DNA from: Flavobacterium cauense R2A-7
GTDB taxonomy: Bacteria; Bacteroidota; Bacteroidia; Flavobacteriales; Flavobacteriaceae
Reading direction: 5' to 3'
Length of the DNA stretch: 64,000 nt
NCBI RefSeq assembly: GCF_000498475.1
Contig: NZ_AVBI01000019.1
Location: forward strand, 647,268-711,267
Shown: one piece after another, positions 25,852 to 33,927 of the stretch
How the letters are laid out: each line of letters begins with the position of its first letter
Numbering within the stretch: position 1 is the first letter of the stretch
Position numbers and translations under genes: made by a program
Notes under the pieces: generated by a model
The model's input: only the letters and a program-made list of their open reading frames with translations
The model's database searches: none
Told to the model about the DNA's origin: nothing

Positions 25852-26493
25852 TTAGTTTTTGTCTTCCAATAAAGGCACGAAACGGAAATCACCGAATTCG
25901 TGTTTTTCAAACTGGGTTTCGTTTTTACGGATTAGCAACGTCATCACCTGCACATCTTCCCCTACCGGAATTACCAATCGTCCTCCTATTTTTAACTGCG
26001 CCATTAAGGGTTGCGGAATAAAAGGAGCGCCAGCCGTTACAATAATACTGTCGAACGGAGCATAATTCGGTAAGCCTTTATATCCGTCCCCGAATGCCAA
26101 ATGCTTCGGACGAATGCCTAATTTCGGCAATAAAAGGGAAGTCGATTTGAACAATTCGTTTTGTCTTTCCACGGAATAAACCTTGGCGCCCATCGTACAT
26201 AAAACAGCCGTCTGATAACCGGAACCGGTACCAATTTCCATTACTTTATCGTCTTTCTTCACCTGGAGTAATTCGGTTTGAAAGGCAACCGTGTAAGGTT
26301 GAGAAATAGTTTGCCCGGCACCTATCGGAAAAGGTTTGTCCTGATAGGCGAAATCTTCGAAACTCGAATTCAGAAATAAATGTCTCGGAATTTTTCGAAT
26401 GGCTTCCAATACATTTTTATCGCTTATGCCTTTCTTTTCCAAAAGGGTTACCAACTGATTTCGAAGTCCTTGATGTCTGGCTAAATCTCTCAC
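25852..26493 (-). CDS. pcm: protein-L-isoaspartate O-methyltransferase
   Basis: Methylates L-isoaspartyl residues in aged proteins with S-adenosylmethionine so they can revert to aspartate. 213 residues starting at a GTG (26493). No nearby upstream ATG exists, and the sequence after the GTG, RDLARHQGLRNQLV, matches the family start. The motifs are IPRHLFL, IGAGQTISQPYTVAFQTELL, the SAM-binding VMEIGTGSGYQTAVLC (about 78-93) and IIVTAGAPFIPQPLM. Promoter element at 26544-26551. Confidence 0.93.
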   Translation of the reverse strand: MRDLARHQGLRNQLVTLLEKKGISDKNVLEAIRKIPRHLFLNSSFEDFAYQDKPFPIGAGQTISQPYTVAFQTELLQVKKDDKVMEIGTGSGYQTAVLCTMGAKVYSVERQNELFKSTSLLLPKLGIRPKHLAFGDGYKGLPNYAPFDSIIVTAGAPFIPQPLMAQLKIGGRLVIPVGEDVQVMTLLIRKNETQFEKHEFGDFRFVPLLEDKN

Positions 26494-26543
26494 TGTTTCG
26501 GCGTGTTTTATTTCGTAAAATTAGGTTTAAAATTCTCAAAAAT

Positions 26544-26551
26544 CAAATGTA
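26544..26551 (-). promoter_or_regulatory. -7 promoter element of pcm
   Basis: The minus strand reads TACATTTG, about 50 bases before the GTG. Confidence 0.45.
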
Positions 26552-26602
26552 AAATTCCAAAAAACCACTAAATTTCAACATCAAACTTTAAACAAATAAT
26601 AT

Positions 26603-26610
26603 TACATTTG
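26603..26610 (+). promoter_or_regulatory. -7 promoter element of the oxidoreductase gene
   Basis: TACATTTG, 50 bases before ATG 26661. The leader holds a small hairpin (GGCT-GTA-AGCC, 26620-26630) and a two-codon ATG-AAA-TAA at 26639. Confidence 0.5.
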
Positions 26611-26660
26611 TTCACTCGAGGCTGTAAGCCGAACTGTTATGAAATAAAAAATAGATTTCT

Positions 26661-27626
26661 ATGCTAAAAGTAGGCGTTTTAGGTGCCGGTCACCTTGGAA
26701 AAATACATTTACGATTACTCAATCAATCTGAGAAATTCGAATTAGTAGGTTTTTACGATGAAAATCAGGAATATGCTGAAAAAATCGCAGCCGAATTCGG
26801 TTACAAACGATTCGATACCATCGCTAAATTAATTCATGCGGTTGATGTGGTGGATATTGTTACACCTACCCTTTCGCATTACAAATGTGCCAAAGTGTCC
26901 ATCAAATCCGGGAAGCACGTATTTATTGAAAAACCTATTGCCACTACCGTTGAGGAAGCTGAAGAGATTATAGCATTAGCCAACGAATACAATGTAAAAG
27001 GTCAGGTTGGTCACGTGGAGCGTTTTAATCCGGCATTTAAAGCAGTAAAAGACCGAATCCAAAATCCGATGTTCATCGAAACGCATCGTTTGGCCGAATT
27101 CAACCCGCGCGGTACAGATGTTCCTGTAGTTTTGGATTTGATGATTCACGATATCGATGCTATTTTGAGTGTTGTAAAATCGAAAGTGAAAACCATCAAT
27201 GCCAGCAGTGTAGCCGTGATTTCTGATTCACCGGATATTACCAACGCTCGTATCGAATTTGAAAACGGTTGTGTGGCAAATATTACGTCAAGCCGAATTT
27301 CCATGAAAAACATGCGTAAATCGCGCTTCTTCCAAAAAGACGCTTACATTTCTGTTGATTATCTGGACAAAGTCTGCGAAGTGGTTCGGATGAAAGATGC
27401 GCCGGAAACTCCGGGTGATTTCGACATGATTCTGCAAAATGCGGAAGGTGTTAAAAAACAAATCTATTACGACAATCCGACCGTGGAACCAAACAATGCG
27501 ATTTTGGACGAATTGGAATCTTTTGCAGATGCTATCAACAACAATACAACACCAATCGTAACCTTAGAACAAGCTACGGAAGCTTTACGAGTGGCGTATC
27601 AGATTATCGATTGCTTTCAGAAATAA
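26661..27626 (+). CDS. Gfo/Idh/MocA family oxidoreductase
   Basis: An NAD(P)-dependent dehydrogenase of unknown substrate, usually a sugar or cyclitol. 321 residues: Rossmann fold with VGVLGAGHLGKIHLRLL (3-19), DVVDIVTPTLSHYKCAKVSIKSGKHVFIEKPIA with the EKP motif that holds the catalytic Lys, GQVGHVERFNPAF and DLMIHDIDAILSVV. The last motif carries the conserved His/Asp pair. First gene of a plus-strand run. A downstream 80-base gap separates it from hbd. Confidence 0.88.
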   Translation: MLKVGVLGAGHLGKIHLRLLNQSEKFELVGFYDENQEYAEKIAAEFGYKRFDTIAKLIHAVDVVDIVTPTLSHYKCAKVSIKSGKHVFIEKPIATTVEEAEEIIALANEYNVKGQVGHVERFNPAFKAVKDRIQNPMFIETHRLAEFNPRGTDVPVVLDLMIHDIDAILSVVKSKVKTINASSVAVISDSPDITNARIEFENGCVANITSSRISMKNMRKSRFFQKDAYISVDYLDKVCEVVRMKDAPETPGDFDMILQNAEGVKKQIYYDNPTVEPNNAILDELESFADAINNNTTPIVTLEQATEALRVAYQIIDCFQK

Positions 27627-27645
27627 TGAATAATCAGCCAAAATT

Positions 27646-27680
27646 AATCTGTGAAAATCTTTTTAATCTGCGGCAAAAAT
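27646..27680 (+). repeat. intergenic near-repeat, AATCTGtGaAAA type
   Basis: TTAATCTG occurs at 27644-27651 and 27663-27670 in a stretch reading AATCTGTGAAAATCTTTTT / AATCTGCGGCAAAAAT. Such phrases recur between genes in Bacteroidota genomes as far as I recall. No function is assigned. Confidence 0.35.
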
Positions 27681-27706
27681 AAAAACAGAAAACAAACTAA
27701 TATAAA

Positions 27707-28594
27707 ATGAAACACATAGCTGTAATTGGCGCGGGAACCATGGGCAACGGAATTGCTCATACTTTTGCGCAATCCGGATTTACCGTAAAATTGATTGATA
27801 TTTCCGAAAAATCATTGGAAAAAGGAATGGCCACTATCGCCGCAAACCTTGACCGTATGGTAGCCAAAGGAAGTATCACCGAAGAAGACAAACATAAAAC
27901 CATTGGAAACATTATTACCTATACCGATATTAAAGATGGTGTGGTAGGTTGTGACTTAGTGGTGGAAGCCGCTACGGAAAATGTAACGTTAAAACTGAAT
28001 ATTTTCAAACAGTTGAGTGAAGTATGCGATCATAACGTGATTTTGGCAACCAACACTTCTTCCATTTCAATTACACAAATTGCAGCGCAAGTAGTTCACC
28101 CGGAAAGAGTTATTGGAATGCACTTTATGAATCCGGTGCCGATTATGAAATTGGTGGAAATCATTCGCGGATACAATACGTCTGATGAAGTAACGAAAAT
28201 TATCATGGATTTATCGGTGAAATTAGGCAAAACGCCAACCGAAGTGAACGATTATCCAGGTTTCGTAGCCAACAGAATTTTAATGCCGATGATTAACGAA
28301 TCGATTGAAACTTTGTACAACGGAGTTGCCGGCGTTCAGGAAATCGACACCGTTATGAAATTAGGTATGGCACACCCAATGGGACCATTACAATTAGCTG
28401 ATTTTATTGGTCTTGACGTATGTTTATCCATCTTAAACGTAATGTACGACGGATTCAAAAACCCTAAATACGCACCATGTCCGTTATTGGTTAACATGGT
28501 TATGGCCGGAAAATTAGGCGTAAAATCCGGAGAAGGGTTCTATGACTATTCGGAAAGCAAAAAAGCAGAAAAAGTATCAAAACAATTTTCATAA
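27707..28594 (+). CDS. hbd: 3-hydroxybutyryl-CoA dehydrogenase
   Basis: Oxidises or reduces 3-hydroxyacyl-CoA with NAD(P), in fatty-acid or butanoate metabolism. 295 residues, the length of the stand-alone enzyme and not of the FadB fusion. NAD-binding GAGTMGNGIA at 8-17, catalytic His139 in GMHFMNPVPIMKLVEII, ATNTSSISIT (substrate-binding Ser/Asn) and the C-terminal domain DYPGFVANRILMPMINE. ATG at 27707. Confidence 0.93.
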   Translation: MKHIAVIGAGTMGNGIAHTFAQSGFTVKLIDISEKSLEKGMATIAANLDRMVAKGSITEEDKHKTIGNIITYTDIKDGVVGCDLVVEAATENVTLKLNIFKQLSEVCDHNVILATNTSSISITQIAAQVVHPERVIGMHFMNPVPIMKLVEIIRGYNTSDEVTKIIMDLSVKLGKTPTEVNDYPGFVANRILMPMINESIETLYNGVAGVQEIDTVMKLGMAHPMGPLQLADFIGLDVCLSILNVMYDGFKNPKYAPCPLLVNMVMAGKLGVKSGEGFYDYSESKKAEKVSKQFS

Positions 28595-28606
28595 TTAACA
28601 ATGGAT

Positions 28607-28656
28607 AATTGACAATTGATAATTGGGTTCGCTCATTATCAATTGTCAATTTTTAA
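28607..28656 (+). terminator. long hairpin after hbd
   Basis: A perfect 17-bp stem, 28607-28623 / 28635-28651, rich in AATTGACAATTGATAAT, with an 11-base loop and a T run. It ends 16 bases before the next ATG, so it may also act as a leader element. Confidence 0.65.
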
Positions 28657-28671
28657 TTATCAATTAATTGA

Positions 28672-29892
28672 ATGGCCAAAATAATTCCTTTTAAAGCGGT
28701 TCGTCCCATTGCAGATAAAGTAGCTTTGGTAACCTGCAGAACGTATGACGATTACAGTCCGGCCGAACTTGCTGCCTGGCTGAATTTTAATCCGTATTCG
28801 TTTTTGCATGTTATTAATCCGGCTTATGCACATCTGCAAAAAATTTCGACGGACAAGCGTTTTAAAGGAGTAGCGCTTAAATATCAGGATTTTAAACAGG
28901 AAAACATTCTTATTACCGAAGAAAAACCTGTTTTTTATCTTTATGAAATTCAGACAAAAGTGCAGACTTTCACCGGAATCATAGCCGGAACATCTGTTAA
29001 GGATTATCAAGAGAATGTTATCAAAAAACACGAAGACACGTTGCAATATCGTGTGGAACTTTTTAAGGATTATCTGCATCAGACGAAATTCAATACCGAA
29101 CCGGTGCTGATTACTTATCCGGACAGTATCGAAATCAATACTTTTATCGGATTGCGAAAAAAAACGAAACCGATTTATGAATTTTCCACCACGAACAAGG
29201 AAAAACACACGTTGTGGAAAATTGATACCCAAAGTGAAATCGACTGGCTGCAGGAACATTTTGAAAAGATTCCGAATCTGTATATTGCCGATGGTCATCA
29301 TCGTTCAGCTTCCGCGGAATTACTTTATGAAGAGGACAAGCATTTAGGGAAAGAAAACCTGCAATATTTCATGAGTTTTCTGATTGCCGAAAGCAACGTC
29401 AAAATTTACGAATTTAATCGTATCATTCGGGATTTGAACGGAATGTCGAAAGAAGAATTCATCAAAAAACTGGCTGACACTTTTATCATCAAACTAAAAG
29501 ATCAGGAACTGTGGAAACCGCAAAATAAAAATGAGTTCGGAATGTATCTGGACGGCAATTTTTATGCGTTATACTATAAAAATGAAGTGTCACAGAAAAA
29601 AAACATTTTAAGCAATCTTGACGCTCAGATTTTATATGACAAAGTGTTGCATCCTTTATTAGGCATTGGTGATTTGAGAAACGACGAACGTATTGATTAT
29701 ATTCCCGGTAAACAATCGGTTTCTGTTATCAAAGATTTAGTTGACGGCGGAGAATTTGAAGTGGGATTCATGCTCTACCCTATTGCTATCGAAGAAATAA
29801 AAACCATTGCAGACGAAAATCTGATCATGCCTCCGAAAAGCACTTATATCGAACCTAAGTTTCGAAGTGGTTTGGTGGTGTATGAGTTGTGA
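28672..29892 (+). CDS. DUF1015 family protein
   Basis: 406 residues, cytoplasmic. DUF1015 signatures: MAKIIPFKAVRP, YDDYSPAE, LNFNPYSFLHVINPA, and YIADGHHRSASAELL (about 203-217) with a His pair that looks like an active or metal site; then DLRNDERIDYIPGKQS and MPPKSTYIEPKFRSGLVVYEL at the C-terminus. The biochemical role of the family is not established to my knowledge. In other bacteria it often lies near serine/phosphoglycerate genes; none is beside it here. Confidence 0.88.
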   Translation: MAKIIPFKAVRPIADKVALVTCRTYDDYSPAELAAWLNFNPYSFLHVINPAYAHLQKISTDKRFKGVALKYQDFKQENILITEEKPVFYLYEIQTKVQTFTGIIAGTSVKDYQENVIKKHEDTLQYRVELFKDYLHQTKFNTEPVLITYPDSIEINTFIGLRKKTKPIYEFSTTNKEKHTLWKIDTQSEIDWLQEHFEKIPNLYIADGHHRSASAELLYEEDKHLGKENLQYFMSFLIAESNVKIYEFNRIIRDLNGMSKEEFIKKLADTFIIKLKDQELWKPQNKNEFGMYLDGNFYALYYKNEVSQKKNILSNLDAQILYDKVLHPLLGIGDLRNDERIDYIPGKQSVSVIKDLVDGGEFEVGFMLYPIAIEEIKTIADENLIMPPKSTYIEPKFRSGLVVYEL

Positions 29893-29897
29893 AGATA

Positions 29898-29933
29898 GAG
29901 TTGCAGAGTCGCTGAGTTTCTGAGTTTCTGAGT
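29898..29933 (+). repeat. 8-bp tandem repeat
   Basis: Four and a half units of GAGTnnCn: GAGTTGCA, GAGTCGCT, GAGTTTCT, GAGTTTCT, GAGT, just after the DUF1015 stop. Confidence 0.6.
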
Positions 29934-30019
29934 AAACAAGCTTTAATACAAAAATAGTTATTAAATTAATTTGCCGGAATCGCGTTTTTCTTAACAATGA
30001 CCAAAAAATAAATACAATT

Positions 30020-30679
30020 ATGTCCATCCAATCCAACCTTCAGCAAATAAAAACCAACTTACCTGAAAACGTAACACTGGTAGCGGTTTCCAAAACCAAA
30101 CCAGTCAGTGATTTGATGGAAGCTTACGAAGCCGGTCAGCGCATTTTCGGAGAAAATAAAATCCAGGAAATGACTGAAAAATGGCAGCAAATGCCTAAAG
30201 ATATCGAATGGCATATGATTGGTCATGTTCAGAGCAATAAAGTCAAATATATGGTGCCGTATGTAAAACTTATTCATGGGGTTGACAGTTTGAAATTGCT
30301 CAAAGAAATAAATCGTTTAGCAGTAAAATGGCGCAAACACATTAATGTTTTGTTACAAATTTACATTGCTGAAGAAGAAACTAAATTCGGATTGGACGAA
30401 AAAGAACTGAATGAAATTCTGAATTCTGAGGAAGTGAAACAAATGACAAACATTACTATTAAAGGCTTGATGGGCATGGCTAGTTTTACAGAAGATAAAG
30501 AACAAATCAAACGGGAATTTTTACATCTAAAATCCATTTTCGATAAATACAAACCGTTGAATGCCGGAAACTGTCAGCTGCATACACTTTCAATGGGAAT
30601 GAGTGGCGACTACGAATTAGCAATTGAATGCGGAAGTACGATGATTCGCGTAGGAAGTAGTATCTTTGGAAACCGATAG
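30020..30679 (+). CDS. yggS: YggS family PLP homeostasis protein
   Basis: Binds pyridoxal phosphate and keeps vitamin B6 and amino acid pools in balance; no catalytic activity is known. 219 residues. The PLP Lys25 lies in VTLVAVSKTKPV; GENKIQEMTEKW, WHMIGHVQSNKVKY, GLMGMAS and LSMGMSGDYELAIECGSTMIRVGSSIFG are the family blocks. Starts at ATG 30020 after an A-rich leader. Confidence 0.95.
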   Translation: MSIQSNLQQIKTNLPENVTLVAVSKTKPVSDLMEAYEAGQRIFGENKIQEMTEKWQQMPKDIEWHMIGHVQSNKVKYMVPYVKLIHGVDSLKLLKEINRLAVKWRKHINVLLQIYIAEEETKFGLDEKELNEILNSEEVKQMTNITIKGLMGMASFTEDKEQIKREFLHLKSIFDKYKPLNAGNCQLHTLSMGMSGDYELAIECGSTMIRVGSSIFGNR

Positions 30680-30724
30680 AAGAAGAAAGGGATAAGACAA
30701 AAAGAATAATCGGCTTTATCTCGG

Positions 30725-30757
30725 ACTGAACACTGATTACTAATAACTGAACACTGA
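30725..30757 (+). repeat. 12-bp direct repeat upstream of the exonuclease gene
   Basis: ACTGAACACTGA at 30725-30736 and again at 30746-30757, 21 bases apart, ending 9 bases before the TTG start. Confidence 0.6.
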
Positions 30758-30766
30758 ATACCTATT

Positions 30767-32128
30767 TTGTACGCAATTCTCGACATAGAGACCACTGGAG
30801 GTCAGTATAATGAAGAAGGAATAACCGAAATCGCCATCTATAAATTCGATGGTCATGAGGTTGTGGATCAGTTTATCAGTCTGGTAAACCCTGAAATTCC
30901 GATTCAGCCGTTTGTGGTAAAACTTACCGGAATTAACAATGCAATGTTACGCTCGGCTCCGAAGTTTTATGAAGTGGCAAAACGCATTATCGAAATCACT
31001 CAGGATTGTGTTATCGTAGCGCACAATGCTTCGTTTGACTACAGAATTTTACAAACCGAATTCCGCCGACTGGGTTTTGATTTTAAAAAACCAACCCTTT
31101 GTACGGTAGAACTTTCCAAAAAATTATTACCCGGACATCATTCGTACAGCTTGGGTAAATTGGTTCGTGAATTGGGAATTCCAATGGCCGACAGACATCG
31201 CGCCACCGGTGATGCTATGGCAACTGTAAAACTTTTTAAAATGCTTTTGGCCAAGGATTTGGAGAAAGAAATCGTAAAAAGTTATATCAAAATTGAAATT
31301 AAATCCGGTATTTCGCCGAAACTAATGGACATTATTGACGGGATTCCGTCGAAAACCGGTATTTATTATATTCATCGTGAAGACGGCACAATCATTTATA
31401 TCGGGAAAAGCAAAAACATCAAAAAAAGAGTCAACCAACATTTTACCGGCACCGATCGTAAGTCTAAAAAACTACAGAACGAAGTCTATGCCGTAACGTT
31501 TGAAGAAACCGGCAGCGAACTCATCGCCTTATTGAAAGAAAGCGAAGAAATTAAAGTCAACCGCCCAGTATATAATCGTGCCGGACGCAAAACCATTTTC
31601 CCTTGGGCGCTATATGCCGAAAAGGATAAAAAAGGATATATGGCTTTACGATTACAGAAAACCGACGGTCGAAAAAAAGAAATCACTTCCTTTGCGACAC
31701 TTCAGGAAGGGAAAAACATACTGCATAAAATTACCGAGGAAAACAATCTTTGCCAGAAAATCAACGGATTGTACGACACCAAAAAAAGTTGTTTTCAATA
31801 CGATTTAAAAAAGTGTTATGGCGCTTGTATCGACAAAGAGGCTCCGGAAGAGTACAACCAAAGAGTAACCTACTTTTTGGAAAACAACCAATTGCAAAGC
31901 CAAAGCATGGTAATTGTCGATCATGGAAGAACCGTGAACGAACGCAGCGCTGTTCTCTTTGAAAACGGTATTTACAAAGGTTATTGTTTTTACGATTTGA
32001 ATTATCAGATCAACAACATCGAAATTTTAAAAAACATTATTATTCCGATGCAGAACAACCGCGACAGCCGTAACATCATTCAGAATTACATCCGAAAAAA
32101 GAAGGTTATTAAAATCATAAAGTTTTAA
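30767..32128 (+). CDS. DnaQ-like 3'-5' exonuclease fused to a GIY-YIG nuclease domain
   Basis: 453 residues. Residues 1-165 are a DEDDh exonuclease: DIETTGG (Asp6, Glu8), HNASFDYRIL and HRATGDAMAT. A GIY-YIG domain begins at 198 (GIYYI) and continues YIGKSKNIKKRVNQHF and a catalytic-type Glu in TGSELIALLKESEEIK, as in the UvrC N-terminus and Cho. A Cys-containing C-terminal part follows. The start is TTG: an in-frame TGA lies at 30755, and any later ATG would remove the first exonuclease motif. A role in DNA repair is likely; the combination is typical of DNA polymerase III epsilon/UvrC-like fusions. Confidence 0.88.
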   Translation: MYAILDIETTGGQYNEEGITEIAIYKFDGHEVVDQFISLVNPEIPIQPFVVKLTGINNAMLRSAPKFYEVAKRIIEITQDCVIVAHNASFDYRILQTEFRRLGFDFKKPTLCTVELSKKLLPGHHSYSLGKLVRELGIPMADRHRATGDAMATVKLFKMLLAKDLEKEIVKSYIKIEIKSGISPKLMDIIDGIPSKTGIYYIHREDGTIIYIGKSKNIKKRVNQHFTGTDRKSKKLQNEVYAVTFEETGSELIALLKESEEIKVNRPVYNRAGRKTIFPWALYAEKDKKGYMALRLQKTDGRKKEITSFATLQEGKNILHKITEENNLCQKINGLYDTKKSCFQYDLKKCYGACIDKEAPEEYNQRVTYFLENNQLQSQSMVIVDHGRTVNERSAVLFENGIYKGYCFYDLNYQINNIEILKNIIIPMQNNRDSRNIIQNYIRKKKVIKIIKF

Positions 32129-32129
32129 G

Positions 32130-32137
32130 TAACTTTG
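32130..32137 (+). promoter_or_regulatory. -7 promoter element of the channel gene
   Basis: TAACTTTG, 20 bases before ATG 32157 and only 8 before the alternative ATG 32145. Confidence 0.45.
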
Positions 32138-32156
32138 ATACCTTATGTTTCATACT

Positions 32157-32996
32157 ATGAAAAGATTAAAATCGGAATATGAAATTCTTCGACAGAAAAT
32201 TTACATCGTCATTTATGGTTCCAATACGGTAGCCGGACGTCTTTTCGATTTAATTCTGCTTGGAATAATACTTTTAAGCGTATTATTGGTCATGTTGGAA
32301 TCGGTGGAGAAACTCGATGCCAAATACCATTCGTTCATTCTTATTTCAGAATGGATTATCACAATATCCTTCACTTTAGAATACTTACTGCGGATACTTT
32401 GCAATAAAAAGCCCCTCACCTACATTTTCAGTTTTTACGGAATAGTCGACTTTATTTCGATTTTACCGATGTATTTGTCGTTTTTCATTCCGGGATCTCG
32501 AATGTTGTCCGTAATTAGAGCACTGCGTTTGTTGCGTTTGTTCGGGATTTTGAATCTGGTGCATTTTACCGGTCAGGAATCGCAATTGAAATTGGCCATA
32601 AAAGCCAGTCGGACAAAAATTATCGTGTTTGTTTATTTCGTATTGATTGTATCCATTTTACTGGGTGCTGTGATGTATGTAATTGAAGGCAAAGAAAGTG
32701 GTTTTACCAGTATTCCCACCAGTATATATTGGTGTATCGTTACGCTGACAACAGTTGGTTACGGCGATATTGCACCGGTTACGACGCTCGGACAAATTAT
32801 AGCTTCCTGCATTATGATTATGGGTTACGGCATTATCGCAGTCCCAACCGGAATCGTAACCGCAGAATTTGCAGCTGCGAAAAGAAATCAGAAATTCAAT
32901 GAAACTAACCGAAAATGTCCGTCCTGCACTACCATAATTTATAATGAAGACGCACGATATTGCCATCATTGTGGTGAAAAATTAGCACATGAATAA
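32157..32996 (+). CDS. voltage-gated potassium channel-like protein with C-terminal zinc ribbon
   Basis: 279 residues with six predicted membrane segments. S4 carries regularly spaced Arg (SRMLSVIRALRLLRLFG), and the pore has the K+ selectivity filter TTVGYGD at 198-204. After S6 a short cytoplasmic tail holds a Cys4 motif, C254-x2-C257-x11-C269-x2-C272, which should bind zinc. ATG 32145 would add MFHT but sits only 8 bases from the -7 element. The end overlaps miaA by 8 bases, so translation may be coupled. Regulation of the channel by metal or redox state is inference. Confidence 0.88.
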   Translation: MKRLKSEYEILRQKIYIVIYGSNTVAGRLFDLILLGIILLSVLLVMLESVEKLDAKYHSFILISEWIITISFTLEYLLRILCNKKPLTYIFSFYGIVDFISILPMYLSFFIPGSRMLSVIRALRLLRLFGILNLVHFTGQESQLKLAIKASRTKIIVFVYFVLIVSILLGAVMYVIEGKESGFTSIPTSIYWCIVTLTTVGYGDIAPVTTLGQIIASCIMIMGYGIIAVPTGIVTAEFAAAKRNQKFNETNRKCPSCTTIIYNEDARYCHHCGEKLAHE

Positions 32997-33918
32997 TTAC
33001 CTAATAACCATAATTGGTCCTACAGCCATTGGAAAAACCGCTTTAAGCATCAAATTAGCGCAACATTTTGGTTGTGATATCATTTCGTGCGACAGCAGGC
33101 AGTTTTTTAAAGAAATGAAAATCGGTACTGCGGTTCCAAATACAGCGGAATTAGCTTCGGCAAAACACCATTTCATTCAACATATATCTGTTTTCGACAA
33201 TTATTCAGTGGGTGATTTTGAAACTGAGGCTATTGCCAAATTGAACGAACTTTTCAAAGAAAACAACATTCAGATTATGGTGGGCGGTTCGGGATTGTAT
33301 GTGGATGCGGTTTTGAAAGGTTTTGACGATTTTCCGGAAATTGACGCAACGGTACGGGAAGAAATCAATGCTAAATTTGACGAATTCGGAATTGATTATC
33401 TGCAAAACACACTAAAAGAACTGGATGCTGTTTACTATGCCAAGTTGCTTTCCGAAAATCCGCAAACACTGCAAAATCCACAACGGATGAAGCGTTTTGT
33501 GGAAGTTTGTTTGGGTACCGGGAAACCGTATTCTTCTTTTATCGGACTGAGAAAAAACCAGCGCAACTTCACTCCGATTATCATTGGTTTGGAAGCCGAC
33601 AGAGAAAAAATGTACGAACGCATTAACCTTCGTGTCGATTTAATGCTGAAGGAAGGATTGCTGGAAGAAGCAAAAGCATTGTACCCGAACAAACAGTTGA
33701 ATGCCTTACAAACTGTAGGTTACCGCGAATTATTTAATTATTTCGACGGAAAAACGACTTTGGATTTCGCTGTGGAAGAAATCAAGAAAAATACCAGACG
33801 TTTTGCCAAGAGACAAATCACCTGGTTTAAACGAACCGAAAATGCAAAATGGTTTGATTATCAAAAAGATATCAATGAGATTATAAAACAAATCAATATT
33901 GAAATACAAAAGAATTAA
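32989..33918 (+). CDS. miaA: tRNA dimethylallyltransferase
   Basis: Adds the isopentenyl group to A37 of tRNAs that read codons starting with U. 309 residues. P-loop GPTAIGKT at 10-17; SCDSRQFFKEMKIGTAVP, IMVGGSGLYVDAVLKGFDD and GYRELFNYF are family motifs; TRRFAKRQITWFKR near the C-terminus binds tRNA. It starts inside the end of the channel gene with an ATGAATAA overlap. Confidence 0.96.
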   Translation: MNNYLITIIGPTAIGKTALSIKLAQHFGCDIISCDSRQFFKEMKIGTAVPNTAELASAKHHFIQHISVFDNYSVGDFETEAIAKLNELFKENNIQIMVGGSGLYVDAVLKGFDDFPEIDATVREEINAKFDEFGIDYLQNTLKELDAVYYAKLLSENPQTLQNPQRMKRFVEVCLGTGKPYSSFIGLRKNQRNFTPIIIGLEADREKMYERINLRVDLMLKEGLLEEAKALYPNKQLNALQTVGYRELFNYFDGKTTLDFAVEEIKKNTRRFAKRQITWFKRTENAKWFDYQKDINEIIKQINIEIQKN

Positions 33919-33927
33919 CTTGACTTC

